Below are positions 19,830-32,908 of a DNA stretch of 64,000 nt, piece by piece. A model generated the notes under the pieces. It searched no databases. It saw only the letters and a list, made by a program, of their open reading frames with translations, and was not told where the DNA came from. A program made the translations under genes and the position numbers. The number at the start of each line of letters is the position of its first letter. The stretch's first letter is position 1. Source of the DNA: Lunularia cruciata (Eukaryota; Streptophyta; Marchantiopsida; Lunulariales; Lunulariaceae); the NCBI GenBank assembly GCA_948567375.1, contig OX419761.1, forward strand, positions 57,228,501-57,292,500. The letters run 5' to 3'.

Positions 19830-21126
19830 GACTCTAGTGATCAATAGATAGAGATAGAGTCGGAAATAGAGTAAGTACAGCACAGAAGAGAAGAAAAGAA
19901 GGGAAGATAAGTGCGAGGTCGCGAAGCCCGAGGGAAAGGCAACATACAAAAGTGAAACTGCAAGAGGAGAAGAAATCTCCCTCGGGAACTGATCCACCTT
20001 CCGTGGAAAACTTCTCCCGGGGAACCTAATGATGAATTCACTCAGTGTCTGTCTGGTCTGTCCGCCTCAAGGCAAGCAACTTGCTCTGCCAGCTTTGTCA
20101 CAGCCGGATCAGTCTTTTTCTTCCATAGTCTGCTGGCAGGCTATGGAGCGCAGAATGCCAGACACCCAAAACTTAACGGTACGCCAAGTCGGAAGAAAGT
20201 CCTAAGTGTCACTCGTTTGTCGTAGGTGGCCGTTGTAACCTGGTGGTGGCGAGGAGTGTGTCAAAACACAGAACTAAACTGGGTGTCACACGCACCCAGA
20301 TTGTGACACCCATCTGGCCCAAAGGTCGGAGCCAAGCATACACAAGAGCTATGGCCCAGGATGCACAAGACTCCGACGACAACCTGACTTTTACTAGAAT
20401 CTTGAATCGGAATTTAGGCATACAAATTCGGTTATATAAGGAAGTCGGAAAACTCGTCATGCTACCAGGCCATCAAAGAGAAAAGAAGGGAATTCTTGAG
20501 AAAATTGAACCAACCTCCCACAGCAACGAGGCAGACATCGTAGCGAGGAAGAGTTTAACTACCAGGACGATTCAGGGCCAGTGATTGGCTCCACCTCGTT
20601 CGAATCGTCTTGCAACAACCGAAGATGTCTGGTCCTGAAGACAATTTACTGAATCAAATGAAATGAAGACAATCCATGGTTTCTTGGACAAAAGAAGCAC
20701 TTGTTCCTTGAAACCTCCGATCGCTTGTAGCCACGAGCGAGAGGCTTTTCTTTTCGCCTATGTACAGAATGCGATCGAGATCCGACTTCACTCCCGTTAT
20801 TGAAGTTCTTTTGTCAGTCTAAACATTCGTCTCAAATCAGAAATTTTATGCCCAAATTTTACTTACCACGAGGAGCTGAACTGTGATGTTCTACGTGAAA
20901 TTGAGATTTGCGCATTACTATGAGTAACTAAAAGAACATTGTCTCGCTGTTCGTGGAAGTAGATGCCAAGTAGGACTCAAGTGCCACATCAAGCAGAACG
21001 GATACCGTATGTCTCGGTGCCAAGTTAGGGTGCTGCTAAGTACACATCTGCACAGAATGCACAAACTTGTTCTAACAACGATATACCGGAAAGAAAGAAA
21101 ATGGCATATCAATATTCACAAGAACA
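19830..21126. other. Intergenic, no gene recognised
   Basis: GC-richer than its surroundings around 19900-20600. A 113-codon ORF at 20243-20584 has no recognisable motif and no homologous second copy here. The opposite strand near 20050-20200 has a short exon-like stretch (AVTKLAEQVACLEAD), too short to call. Confidence 0.4.
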
Positions 21127-21270
21127 GGCCCCAATATAATCTTTTCAAAGGAACTTTTGGATCCGACCTTGAGGACGTAGATTATACTGAAAAGGGAGGT
21201 TATCCATTCATCAATGACAACCTCCTCAAGGTCCGATCCAAAGGTTCCTTTGAGAAGATTATGTGAGGCC
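21127..21270 (+). ncRNA. Pre-miRNA-like foldback / inverted repeat
   Basis: Arms 21127-21174 and 21223-21270 are reverse complements over about 40 bases with two G-U wobbles and one mismatch when read as + strand RNA. The loop itself contains a smaller ggaggtt/aacctcc stem. The mismatches are wobbles only on the + strand. It could equally be a small foldback transposon (MITE). Confidence 0.45.
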
Positions 21271-23339
21271 CCAATATGAAGTTTGGATAACCTCCAATAT
21301 GAAGTCCGTTCGAGTAGAAATCTGAAGGAAGTTGGGTCGTAAGCTGCAGGCTGAGAGGAGGACAGATAGTTTTATAATGGGCTGGTGCTATGAGTGAGGT
21401 GTCTGATTTGAACCCAGGCTACGCACAAGAGTCCAAACTTGTTGAGGAGAAAAGCAATATTGTCATTAAGAATACAAAATTCTAAACACTTTGAGCCGTG
21501 AACAATTTCGGTACAAAGCTGCTCCTGCTGAGTGGTGATGGATCAACCTGACTTAGCGGGAGCGAGGAGCACGTAATAAAAAAGGATGACGAAGGGTGAA
21601 AGACATTGACAGAACAGGACAGGAGGTTGTTATTGATGAATGGATTTCAAAGCTGATGGTGGGTTGGTGTCCAGCTCAACGTCCTGTATCCGAGTGAAAC
21701 TTGAAGACCTTGAGAGAGAGACAGGAGGATGACGAGCCAAACCAAACCCATCAGACCTAGAGAGACATCTCTGCAATTAAGAGAGTTGCAGTCCAGAAAT
21801 ATGCCAGAATGCTCAAAGAAAAAGGCGACCGCTAGGATAACAAGAAGGATGGGAACTCATCAATCCGTAAAAAGATAAAACTTAAGAGGTAAAATGGAGC
21901 TGAGCCTGAAATAGAATCGGTAATGCTCAAAGTGACCATTGAGAAGGCGTGGTTTGATCGAATCCTGCCGATCCATTCACAAAGCAGATATATTATAAAT
22001 AAATTGGCGGAGAAGACGTAGGGCAGGAGGACGGTTTAGATTCTACTTCACAACTTGCATCTATATACCGCCTGGAAATTTTCTCTTCTTCGAGACGTAC
22101 CAAAACTTGTTCCTCTTACAATATAGAATCCTATGTGTTGTCGCGTACCTGAAGCTATCAGACGCCATGTACGAATGGCGACAACTAGTCTCATGTTAGC
22201 ATGAGATAGAAATGAACAATCTCTGAGCTGGATCGAGATATCTGAACGAGTTCTAGACTGCACAGGTCTAGTCCAGATATGGACCAAGACAGTAATTTCT
22301 CACAAGTTGACAAGTCTGGAAGGATGGACTATCAATCGAGCCAACGGATACAGATGTCTAAAACCATATCTAATGTGCTCGAGCATAGAATAAACAATTT
22401 TATATGGATTGAAAGCTGAATTCGAATAATCCCATAGGAATATGCAAATGTTCAAGTTGGATTAACCGTAGGTTTGTCAAATTATTTAGGAGGAAGGGAC
22501 TGAACGTAGTTCTGTGAAAATAATCGAGAAGAATGTTGTTAAGGTGGCGAAAACGTAGGTGTAATTTACATTGGTTCAACATAGGCACGTCGAATTGTCT
22601 TGATTTGGACAAGACCAAGATGTACTCACTAGCACGAGTTGACGATTTGGGAGGTAGTGAATGAGGTTTGGATATTGGAAGGTGGACAATAGATTGGAGA
22701 AAGAGAGAAGTTGGCACCCAAATATGGATGTGTGTAACCTTTTCATGAGCGTTGCAGAGAGGAAACAAACACGGGAAAAGAGACGGTGTTTCAGCTTAGC
22801 AGGCAAGGTCACGAGGAAAGTGGAGACAAAAGGATGCTGCTGATCGAAGGGTTATGCATCACAGGGCGTGTAAAGGATATCTACAGATAAACGTGGGACA
22901 GATAAGTTTTGTCTCAGTGGCTTTCCACTGTACTGAATCTGTTCCAGATCCCAAAGTTGAAGTTCAGCATTTCAAATTCTCTCCCCTCTCAGAAGGTTCC
23001 TCATTTATCTGGACATTTGTTTAGAGGCGAAACGACAAATATTTTTGGGGATACGCTAGGGGTGTTGTCTGCGACTTACTTCAGGTATTAGGTGAGAAGT
23101 CGCCCTTCTTTTCCAGAAAAGGAATATTGCTGGCTGTTTGGAAGAATATGACAAGAGTTTTGGGAGATATGTTGGGAACAGCGTTGGAGAATTAAAAGTT
23201 CAGATTGTTGACCACCCCAAGCAAGTGGAATATGTTCTCTTCGACACATGATTTGGATCACTATTCATTGCTGAAGAGATCCGATGGCTTGCAAGCAAAA
23301 GACTGTCTCCGTGAATATGCATGTGATGTGGGCCCACAT
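21271..23339. other. Intergenic, no gene recognised
   Basis: Both strands are broken by frequent stops. The longest ORFs (22400-22768 and 22576-22812, minus) show no domain pattern. The sentence-like repeat ccaatatgaagt near 21275-21305 belongs to the edge of the foldback. Confidence 0.4.
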
Positions 23340-23341
23340 GT

Positions 23342-23374
<33 letters not shown>

Positions 23375-23375
23375 T
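23340..23375 (+). repeat. (GA)n microsatellite
   Basis: About 14 consecutive GA units with one GAAA interruption (gtgagagaga ... gaaagagag). Confidence 0.95.
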
Positions 23376-26300
23376 TTACGTGGTGGGGTACCACAAAGAT
23401 CGAAGCTAAGATCGTTTGTTGCAGCCATATTTCAACTCCTTACACCACTACCCATTTAGCCCTGTAGGGTCATCACAGACAGTATCTGTGATAGAAAAGC
23501 ACTATTACTGTAGTTCCACAGCAATCCCTAGGGAAACGAAAAGGGTACCAGAGCATCCTCAAAGTGAGGAGAAGTGAAGCAAGATGGCTGTGCAGAAGAA
23601 GGCGGGAAAAAGTACATCCATTCAGCTTAGAACAACCACGCTCCACTCCAGAGCTGCAGGGAGAAAACATGCAAATCCAACCAAGCAGAACTTGTCTTCA
23701 ACCTTACACAATGCAAGTCGGCCAACACTACTTTCAATCAAAATGGCCCATACAATATGTGCTCCAGTGACTAGCAATGAGGACACGCTATACACTTCTC
23801 CTCCCTAGTTCCCTCCTCTGCTGCTTGCTTGCTTACTTACTCACATAGGTGCTGTCTCCTGTGTCCCTGCAATGGCCTATAATAACGAGGCTCCTATACC
23901 ACTGGTGTGGCGGTGGCCATTGTTCTAAGTTATCCTAAGTCAAATTGCGGCCACACCTGTTGCCTGCATCACTTGACTCTTACAACCGATTCAACTTGCA
24001 CTATTGCAGGTACTAAACTTCGATGATCCTGTGATTGCTTCCTTAGAATTTGCGAGATAAGCGCCCTCTCAATATCTGCCACGAAGCCCCAGATACACTT
24101 GAGGTCGTTCTCATTTTGATCGAACCCTTGAGGTTTGTAGTAATTGTAATTCAGAACTGCCAGGTCAGTGTGGGATATCGATATAGGACACACATACGCC
24201 GATGTTTAGTGATTGCCAAGCACCCGTGACTTAAGTTTCAGAAACACGGAGAACCACACTAGTCAGTTTCCTTCCACAGTATCATTTCTGACAAGTGTCA
24301 AGCGCTTTATTGTTCGTTGGTGATGATCCCTTCACCTGATGCTCAAAAGGTGCCATTGTTGGTGTCATTTCTCTCCCGTTCGTATGCATTGGACATCAAG
24401 CACACTCCACTAGGACCCATTCAGAGCATAGTACGATTTGTTGATGTTACATAGATCTTTTGAGACACATCACGTGTCGCCAATGGGCATCCAAATCACT
24501 GCTGCTCCTGCCACTTCGCAATGTCATTATGTATAACTCCGACTGCAGATCTGATTGTGAGAATTTAGTCTGATGGCTGGGGATCTGAAGATGCATATAT
24601 GAATACCAGCTCACCCTGGACTAAAGAGAAAGAAAGACAGAGCGAACCTACAAAAGTAAAGTACCAGAACCGATCTAGCTTGGGTTTAGTCTTCACACTC
24701 GCTCTCGATCACCTTCAATTATTTTTACATAATGAGCGTTACGTTTTCAGACATCAGATTGATCTCCTGCAGGATTGACTCTTTCATTGCCTTGCACGCT
24801 TCTCCTTACCACTACTGTAGTTTTTCGAGCTTTATTCCAAGTAAAACTTATGCAGCAAACAGCAGGTATATCTCTCCTACAGCAGTATTTTTATCACATA
24901 TCACTAGATTTCATAGATTGTCAAGGTCATTGCATACGATATATTTGAAATGCCACCTAGTAGACATTTCCCGTATGCCAAGATTCAAATTTGATTGATT
25001 GAAGCATTATTGAAGATTTTCCTCTCAGGTTTGTTTTGGGTTCAGTTTTCAACCTCTGGTTATGCCACCCAAAGGCCAACATTTCTCCTTGATTCACTTC
25101 ACTCATTTACGATTTACCATCCACGATTGTGTCCAAAGAAAACGTCGGGGATTATTTTCGTGTGCACAACTCAGGGGGGAGAGGAGAACCTTCTCCTCTC
25201 CACTGCAGTGTAAACATGAAAAGTGCCAAGTTTAGCAAGTTAGTCTCCGCTTTTGCTCGACATATTGTTTTTGTCAACAAAAACATGACACTATTCTCCC
25301 TCCGATATTGACATTTGGCGTGACCAGAGGCTCTGTTAAACCCTAATCTAACCTGAGATGGGAGGTAGAGCCATTACATTCTCGTAAATAAAGTAAAAAC
25401 TGTGACATTCCCAAAATATCTCCAAAAACGATGAAAATGTAGCAACTCTCCTAATCCTAATCATATATCCTTGTGACGTCGGATGCGATACGATTGAGCG
25501 GAGATCATCTCGATTTTGTGGACTCTTTTCTTCATCATTATCTACTTGCTTAACTAGTATTCTCCTCGCATGATGGAAGGACACGCGAAAAGTACTAATT
25601 TCAGAGGTACAAGGAAGAATATTATATTCAACTTGAAACTTCCTTCGACCTTTGATGATTTTGTACTCTTTTCAGCTATCTTGTCGTCATTTCACAAAGC
25701 CCTTTGACGAAAGAGACTTTTTCATTCTCCAGTAGCTAAACAGCAAGTAAATCGTATGATATACCTCTATGAAAAGAACTTCTACTTAATTACTTACTTA
25801 CTTAGAAGATCTAATCAGGAAAACGTTACTTATTGGCTAGCTTCAAAATTGGAGCTATCTACCAACTAAGATATTCGGCTTTCTTGTTATCTCGCCCTTT
25901 CTTTAAATAGTTATTTATTACCGTGATAGTAGTTGTATTAATTATAAAGGACTTCCATCAGATGCAGTCGCCGTGAACGATCTGGAATAATAAGGGTTAA
26001 TCATTCTCCTGCACGAGCCCAGGTGGAGGAATTGATAGCCCACGTAAGGACAATAGTAAGCAATCCATTATCATCATCGATGTCAGAATTTAGATAAAGT
26101 GGAAAGATTGCTAGCTCCATTTGTGTTAAAATGCCATGAACTTTTCCTAAAGCTCTTCCAAATTTTACCTTCAGTTAGTTTAAGTACTCTAAATCTTTTA
26201 CTTCACAATTTGTTTGTAGATTCTGATGAAGTGTATCCATCAATTGATCGTGTTGTGAATGACATTAGTCCAACTCAAGAAACCGACGATGAGAAACTAA

Positions 26301-29300
26301 CTAATAGTAATGCCAACACAAATAAAGAATCTTTAGGTTTCTCTCATCGTTGTATTATCCCCTTGTGAGATTATATTATTCTTTCGATATACCAACTGGT
26401 ACATAACCCTTTTCATCCCCAACAAAAAAGACATCGAGGAACTATGCTTATGCATACGTAGCTATTCTTTTCAATTTGTAAGCTTAAAAAGTCTCTCATT
26501 ACTGCACTAAGTACCCCTACGTTCAGTTTAGATAGAATAAAGCACCATCAAAACTTCTAGTATAGAAAATAAACTAAGAACACAAACTCCAAAAAGAAAA
26601 GCATAAGTTACAAAGAGATGAGGTAAAAGATGTAACGGTGGAATCTTAAAAATATTCTTAACCATATCATCATGTTTTGAGGTAGCTATCCTCGCCTATC
26701 TCCTGGAGCACCAAAATTGTCAGAAACCATAATAGCACAGTGCTACTACGTAGTACTATAATGTACTGTGGTACATCTGAAAGGAGAGGGCAGTTGCTTC
26801 CATAAATCCGCACGTTGTGGTACTACAGTCGTCTAATTTCAGACCACACGGTTTGCTATCGATCTTTTACTCTTTGCTATATAACAAATATGATGTCGTT
26901 GTCAAAAGGGAATGAAACTTGAACTCCAAGTATAATTCTCCTCTAGTGGAAACAATAAATCTTAAAATATAGGAAAATAAATTTTATATTTTCTACCTCA
27001 TTATGTCTTGGCCAACTAAAAAAGACTGAAAATAAGATTGCCTTGTTAATCAATAAAAAAGACATATAAATCATTAACATATATGCAATATATCCACTGA
27101 AGAATAGTGCACGCTGCGGATTCTTTAGGTCTATCGTACCTCTATGATCAGTAGCTTCCTAGACATTAAGGTATAACATAATACAGAATGGTATGTTGTT
27201 TACAGGTTATTGAAACTTAAAAAAAATTTATTTGAATTGCAAACTTAAGTATACAAAGAAGTTCAAAAAAGAGTATGTACTAATAGAACTAGGGAAAAAA
27301 CAAAGTAAGTTGCAATTCGTTTTTATTTGTGATTTCTCTAATGATATAAGTATGTGATTTCTCATTATTCTGATGGTGATGTTAATTCTTAGCTTATCAT
27401 ATGTAAGTAAATGAGGTGTTTCATTACTCCATATATTGAGCAAGAGAATATTAGATGGTACTCAAATACACTTTATATTTAATTCTCTCCTTGCAAAGTA
27501 ATAATATATTTTCTATGCTTTTTCCTTTTCTTTACTCAACATCATGGTTATTGGATCATGTTTTCAAAAACATTCATATAACTCACACAAATTATAATTA
27601 TTTTATTTATATATGGAAATTGTATCGTTCAGTGGACGATTCACTCCTTGAATACTCACATAATGATGCAGTGAACATTATAGCACAATTTTAAACGAGT
27701 AATATAATATATTATGGATATTTCACCATCTTTGACGAGATCTAGATTTTTATGTCACTAACTTGAGTATAATGAGTGACCTTCTTGATTATCTATAAAG
27801 TCCAAGATTCTTCCTTGAGTTTACACTCACACGGCTTTATTACCTTCAATGATTCTATGGATCCTATCTTACCTTCTACCGCTCGGATGCCCCCACTTAA
27901 CAATGGTACTCTTTCCAACAACACCTTCGTTGTGTGTCATACCTCCTCTTGAGTCAAGTTGAGGCTGTTTAAGTCATGAATATCTCTCATGTGGTACTTC
28001 CGAATAATAACTTGTGCCTTCATAAATCATCAAAGAAGTGAAAAAGGTTGAATTTCTACTCTACCTAAATGTCTTGTACTAAAGAAGCTTGGAGAGAATC
28101 TAGATGGAATCATATGTTATTCTTGGTTTTAAAGTATTTAGAAATTCTTATATAAAATTCTCTCTTACTTTCCGTTTATATGTTATTATAAAATACTCCA
28201 TTTAGTCTTCTGTTTCTTCATTAGGGTGCTCTAGACCATTATGAGACAAACTCCTTCCTCTTACGAACAAGTAGGATGCTCTTATAGTTACCGAGAAATA
28301 TGATGAGGTATTTCTAGAAAAAAAGGTTTATCCTTCGTATTTAGTCGTGGAAGTAGAACGACTACAAAGAAGTGTGATGATGAAAATTAAGGACCTTATC
28401 AGGTATACCACATACAGTAACTACTTCATAAGACAATGGAAGAACAAACAAACCACAAACAAGCATTATATCCTTTTAACCAATAAATAGGCCTTGTGAG
28501 TTAAAATTAATGATAAGAATAATTGTCATGAAGACTTCTCAAAAACAAGGTAGTGGACATCCCGGAAATAAGAAACTTAGAATAGGATATAATAGCGATC
28601 AAGTTTCACCACACAAAAATATATCATGGTTTTAGTGGTCCTCAATGCCATAGAAAAATGAATTGGGAGAGTGTAATCATCCAAGAAGATTAGTATACTT
28701 TGATAAACCCATCATGCCAAAAAACCTTGAATGAAATAGAAAATTGTCCAATCTATTTTCTTACTGTCATAATAGTTTATACAATCATATGTATTCCAAA
28801 ATGAAATTTCAGATCTATCATGTCCAGGAGATAATATTTGTATGCTGAGTCCCATGCTTATATATTTGCAACACCAAACGCTTTTCTATTATATCAAGTT
28901 CAAGATTTTGATCCGAGAAACTCCAAGTTGTACTAAAAATCTATTATATTCATATATGTGAGAAAGATCATGCAGATCGTTAAAATGGATCTAACATAAT
29001 ATTTGTTTCCATATTTGTTATATTGCATTTATTTTGATTTTCAATTAAAATTGATCATTAATGCGATAATTTGCATGTTGATAGTTTAATCCGCATGTGT
29101 TAATTTGTATATGTCGAATGTATAAGCCGACATATGGTGGGGATTCTTAGTCTGTTATGCTCTAGCACAGAAAACGGTAAAATAAAATAGATGAGATATA
29201 AAACATTCGAAACAATTTCGAGTCTCGCCAACCAATTTATAATGATTAAAATCAAAAACAAATTTTATGCAAATCAAGTACAACAGGAAACATATTTTCT

Positions 29301-30112
29301 GAGGAAATGGCATAAAGATCCATCTGAAAATAGGTTACTATTTACTTCTAATCTAGTAAAAGGCGACCGCGTAGAAAACACGAAGGATTACTTCTAATTA
29401 GTTTACTATTTTGAGTCGTCTAAGTCTACATACTAGAGGTTGATGCTCAAACAAGCTTGGACTATGAGGACCACGTGAAGATAGGGTTGCTCAAGGCTAA
29501 CTGTTCCCTAGACCTACTTGACATTTTATGTCCATCTCTGCGGTTGAATATAAAAATTGTTTCCGCCATAAAACTCCCGCTGCGGAAGAATGTGGGAGTT
29601 TCGAAGTCTTTAGGGGGTTTCAAGAATCAACTTAACGGGAATCAACCATTCTCGTAAAGTGCCCGTACATTTATTAACGGCCCGTAAATCAAATCAGAAA
29701 TATTTATAACCCATCGATCAAAATGTAAGGTTTAATTTATTTGGGTGATTACGGAAGCCGAAACGGGGTTCTTGAGAACCCCTATTATTAGACCAGATGT
29801 AAACAGGAGGCTCCTGGCATTCTAACGTGATGGTATGCGTGAGTTCTCGTCGAGCCTTTCCCATATCTCGTCTCTACCATAATACTTCGAGATCGTGAGA
29901 AAATGCTTGAAGAATTTTCTTTTGAGATTATTGATTATATTTACTTCCATCCTGCCTTCTAAAACATCCTTATACGTAGGGAATACGTTCGTCTGGTGCA
30001 CAGCCAAACATGTCAGATTCTTTTTGAAGCTTCTGCAAAGAGGAGGTTCAACACTTGCAACATGAGGGACAGGACAGACCTCTTAATACTAAGTGACTAC
30101 GTTGTACACCTG
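23376..30112. other. Intergenic, AT-rich from about 25300, no gene recognised
   Basis: No ORF here shows a domain or biased codon use. AT content rises clearly between about 26400 and 29400. There are no LTR ends, target duplications or tRNA shapes that I could see. Confidence 0.4.
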
Positions 30113-30160
30113 AATGATTAAGCACGCGCTTAATCATTCCTGTTTCATTAAAGATGAAAC
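30113..30160. other. Two adjacent hairpins
   Basis: 30113-30138 is a perfect 11-bp stem (aatgattaagc / gcttaatcatt) with a 4-base loop. 30142-30160 is a 7-bp stem (gtttcat / atgaaac) with a 5-base loop. No U-tract follows, and the role is unknown. Confidence 0.6.
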
Positions 30161-31702
30161 CCTGTAACATTGACATTTTATCTGCAGCGACAAGAATCAA
30201 CAGCCCATGGACACCGCAAAAACCAGGAGGTCAGAGCTAAGATGAGCTTGATCACAGACTATATCCTCTCTCTATGTATAAATATGCACACTTCATCTAA
30301 GTATCATCTAAGTATGTACACTACACTACGTGTGTACTTCATCCCGGAACAGAAAAAGATTGCCTAAGATCATATGGCCAAATTCTTACTAACATCTGGA
30401 CGTGTGCATCTACAGAGGGTGAAGGATTCATCAGATCAAGATACAAGCCAGTTATAGCCAAGATTCTATGCCTTCAACCTTTCACACGAAGCAACAGAGT
30501 AATGTTGGGAGGCTACAATCCATTACTCCGAGAAAATTTGAAGTTATCTGGAAAGAGCTAGAATTCCAAGCTCTTTCACCTTTCTTCCCCTGTATCTATG
30601 CCCGCAGCAGCCTCTGTAGACCTAGTAACGAGATTCTATCTTAATAACTATGCATTACAAATTGGGTTTTCTATCGAGATACTATAAATGTAAGCTTAGG
30701 GCCAGCTCAAACTTTTATATTTCACATTCTACTTCCTGTATACTTGAGCACGGACAGAACATGTGGGTATCAGAACATGCCGATACAAGCACAGAACTTG
30801 TCCGTAGTGCAGGAAATTGATTTGACGTCCAATGTTGACCGCACTAGTCAGAAAACAATGCCTACACCTACGTCTACTTTTTTACATGTCATATATACCG
30901 AACGACCTTCAGAGCAACGAGCACATCACGTGTCATGCGTGTCCCTGTGAACAATGATAAATGGTGACACTTAAGTTTTTCCGAAGAGCAGGTTACCTCC
31001 TGTAGACTTACATATATTTTACAACGTACCTACAGAGAGACAAAAATTCTAAATGGCAAACTTGTGTAGGCCAAAGTCCTGATCGTAACCTTTAGCTTGA
31101 GAGAAAGAGAGTAACAAGCTGCATCATTGCACCAGAAAAATTTAGAGCTGATTCGCTCACAGCGCCAAGAGGATATAATATTCAAGGGATTATCTCGTAG
31201 CCAGGGCTGAAGCGGGTTGAACCCATAAAAACTTAAAAGCAGCACTTTCACCTTGTAAATGAAGCCCGATGTCGAACTGTAGATGCTGAACCTCTCCTCC
31301 TGTAAAATAATTTAGTAGACGTCATCTGTCAATTCCAGACTCATGACCCATAAGGTTCAAAATTGTGATAACAGTCCGGTATCTCTTGTACTCTTCTCAG
31401 CAAATTTACCTGCAAATGCTGATCTGGAGTACGCACAATTATGCGCTCGTAATCCCAGTCTCATGCAGCATTATATCTTAGAAGATGGAATGTTCGTGCT
31501 TCTTTAGCGAGGATACAGCATGATCCCGTTGTCGGAGCCGCTTGAGGAGATCTGAGGTACCCAAGAGTGAAGGGAAGATATACCTTCTTTGTGTCCCTCT
31601 ACATAATATTGGCATCATTGCCGGAGATGCCACATTGATCCGCTACTGTTCGAAACTGAGGTTCCACACATTCGGGAAGATCAAGGATGACCAGATGCCA
31701 CA
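30161..31702. other. Region downstream of the TKI1-like gene, probable 3' UTR at its right end
   Basis: The minus strand just below 31703 should hold the 3' UTR. A possible UTR intron donor (tttgcag/gtaaat) is visible near 31410 on the minus strand. No polyadenylation signal can be assigned with confidence, and no other gene is recognised. Confidence 0.35.
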
Positions 31703-32908
31703 TCAAGTTTGAAGTTTCAAAGACCTCACATTCGTGTACTGACCGGGTAATTTGAAAGATCTTGGAGGTGATCTTGCAGGTGATCTTGATGTGTGACGTC
31801 TGACATTATGCTTTTTAGATTGCGGGCTGGCAGCTTTGGTTCCCAATTCCGTTTCTCTAGCCTGAACAGATCCACTTAGGGTATTTGTTCCACCAACTGA
31901 ATCACTGTTATCACGACAATGGTCACTCTTGAAACTTTCTGACATCTTACTTGTCACCATAGGGGAAGAAATATCTTCTCCTCCATTGCTCACGCGTGAT
32001 ACTACTACTCCCTTTCCACTTTTATAAGGCAACATCTCCGTAAGAACGTCCTTGGTTTTAGCACCGGCTCCAGCTTCTTTGAGTCTTAAGTCGCGAAGCT
32101 CGTCCTCAGTAAAATCTGCCTGGAATCCATCCAAGCTTCCGTGCGCAAGTGCTTCTATAAGACCACCGAGACCTATAGAGGCTTCCCCACCAAATAGGTC
32201 TTGATTTTGAGAGCATTGAAGCTGCTGTAATAGATGTGTGCACCAAGTCATTTAGTAAAATATCCGCTTTTAACTAGTGAAGACCCCATACTCTTTGCAG
32301 AAGAAACGAAGTAGCAGCTACATACATACAGTTCATCTTTGGCATATACTTGCACGCGAGCTGACAGCATTCCAAGCAAAACATGCTTCCTTAGAATCCA
32401 TTGTATGCCAAACTGTTCTCAAAACATTTCATATACCCCCATGAGTACCCATAAAGCATCCTGTATGAAATCTAAGCCGAAGTATGAGGAGAATGTGCAG
32501 CAATACCTCTCTCCAACAACCTATACTCCGAAAGTCAGACAGATTCACATCCAGTCCAAGAGAGCTCACGGATAGGTCATGGCCCAGAGAATTGGTCGTT
32601 CCCTTGTTGATGTGATCAGATGCTTGCCCCAGTCCTTTCTGAAACAAAAATGCATCACAAGTTTCCTCTCCGCCCCATATTGCTGACGGAGGTTGGTTCA
32701 ACTGTGATTCTTGAGCAGCTAATGTGGCATCGAAGGAGTCCATTTGGACCGTCAGTTGGGTCTGGTGCACACCCCGCTGTGGACTATCTGCTTGAAATTC
32801 ATGATGAGATACTCCATCGCCAAGTAGCTCACTCACACTGATATTTGTCAGGCTATCCACCCAATCCATTTGTGACATTGAAACTCCTTGATTGCTGCGC
32901 AATGGATC
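31703..32908 (-). CDS. TKI1: TKI1-like 3' exon cluster (exons 10-11)
   Basis: Exon 10 (402 nt, acceptor cctctcag) carries MSQMDWVDSLTNISVSELLG and WGGEETCDAFLFQKGLGQAS, motifs of the TKI1 C-terminal half. Exon 11 (522 nt, acceptor ctattacag) carries GEASIGLGGLIEALAHGSLD and DFTEDELRDLRLKEAG and ends in an arginine/serine/proline-rich tail (RRHTSRSPARSPPRSFKLP) before TGA at 31703-31705. The 282-bp intron between them uses AGAG/GTATTG. The exon 10 donor was chosen for frame and consensus; others nearby are possible. Confidence 0.8.

Noticed and set aside
20243-20584. 113-codon + strand ORF
   Set aside because: No recognisable motif, no second copy and no clear start context; likely chance in a GC-richer stretch.
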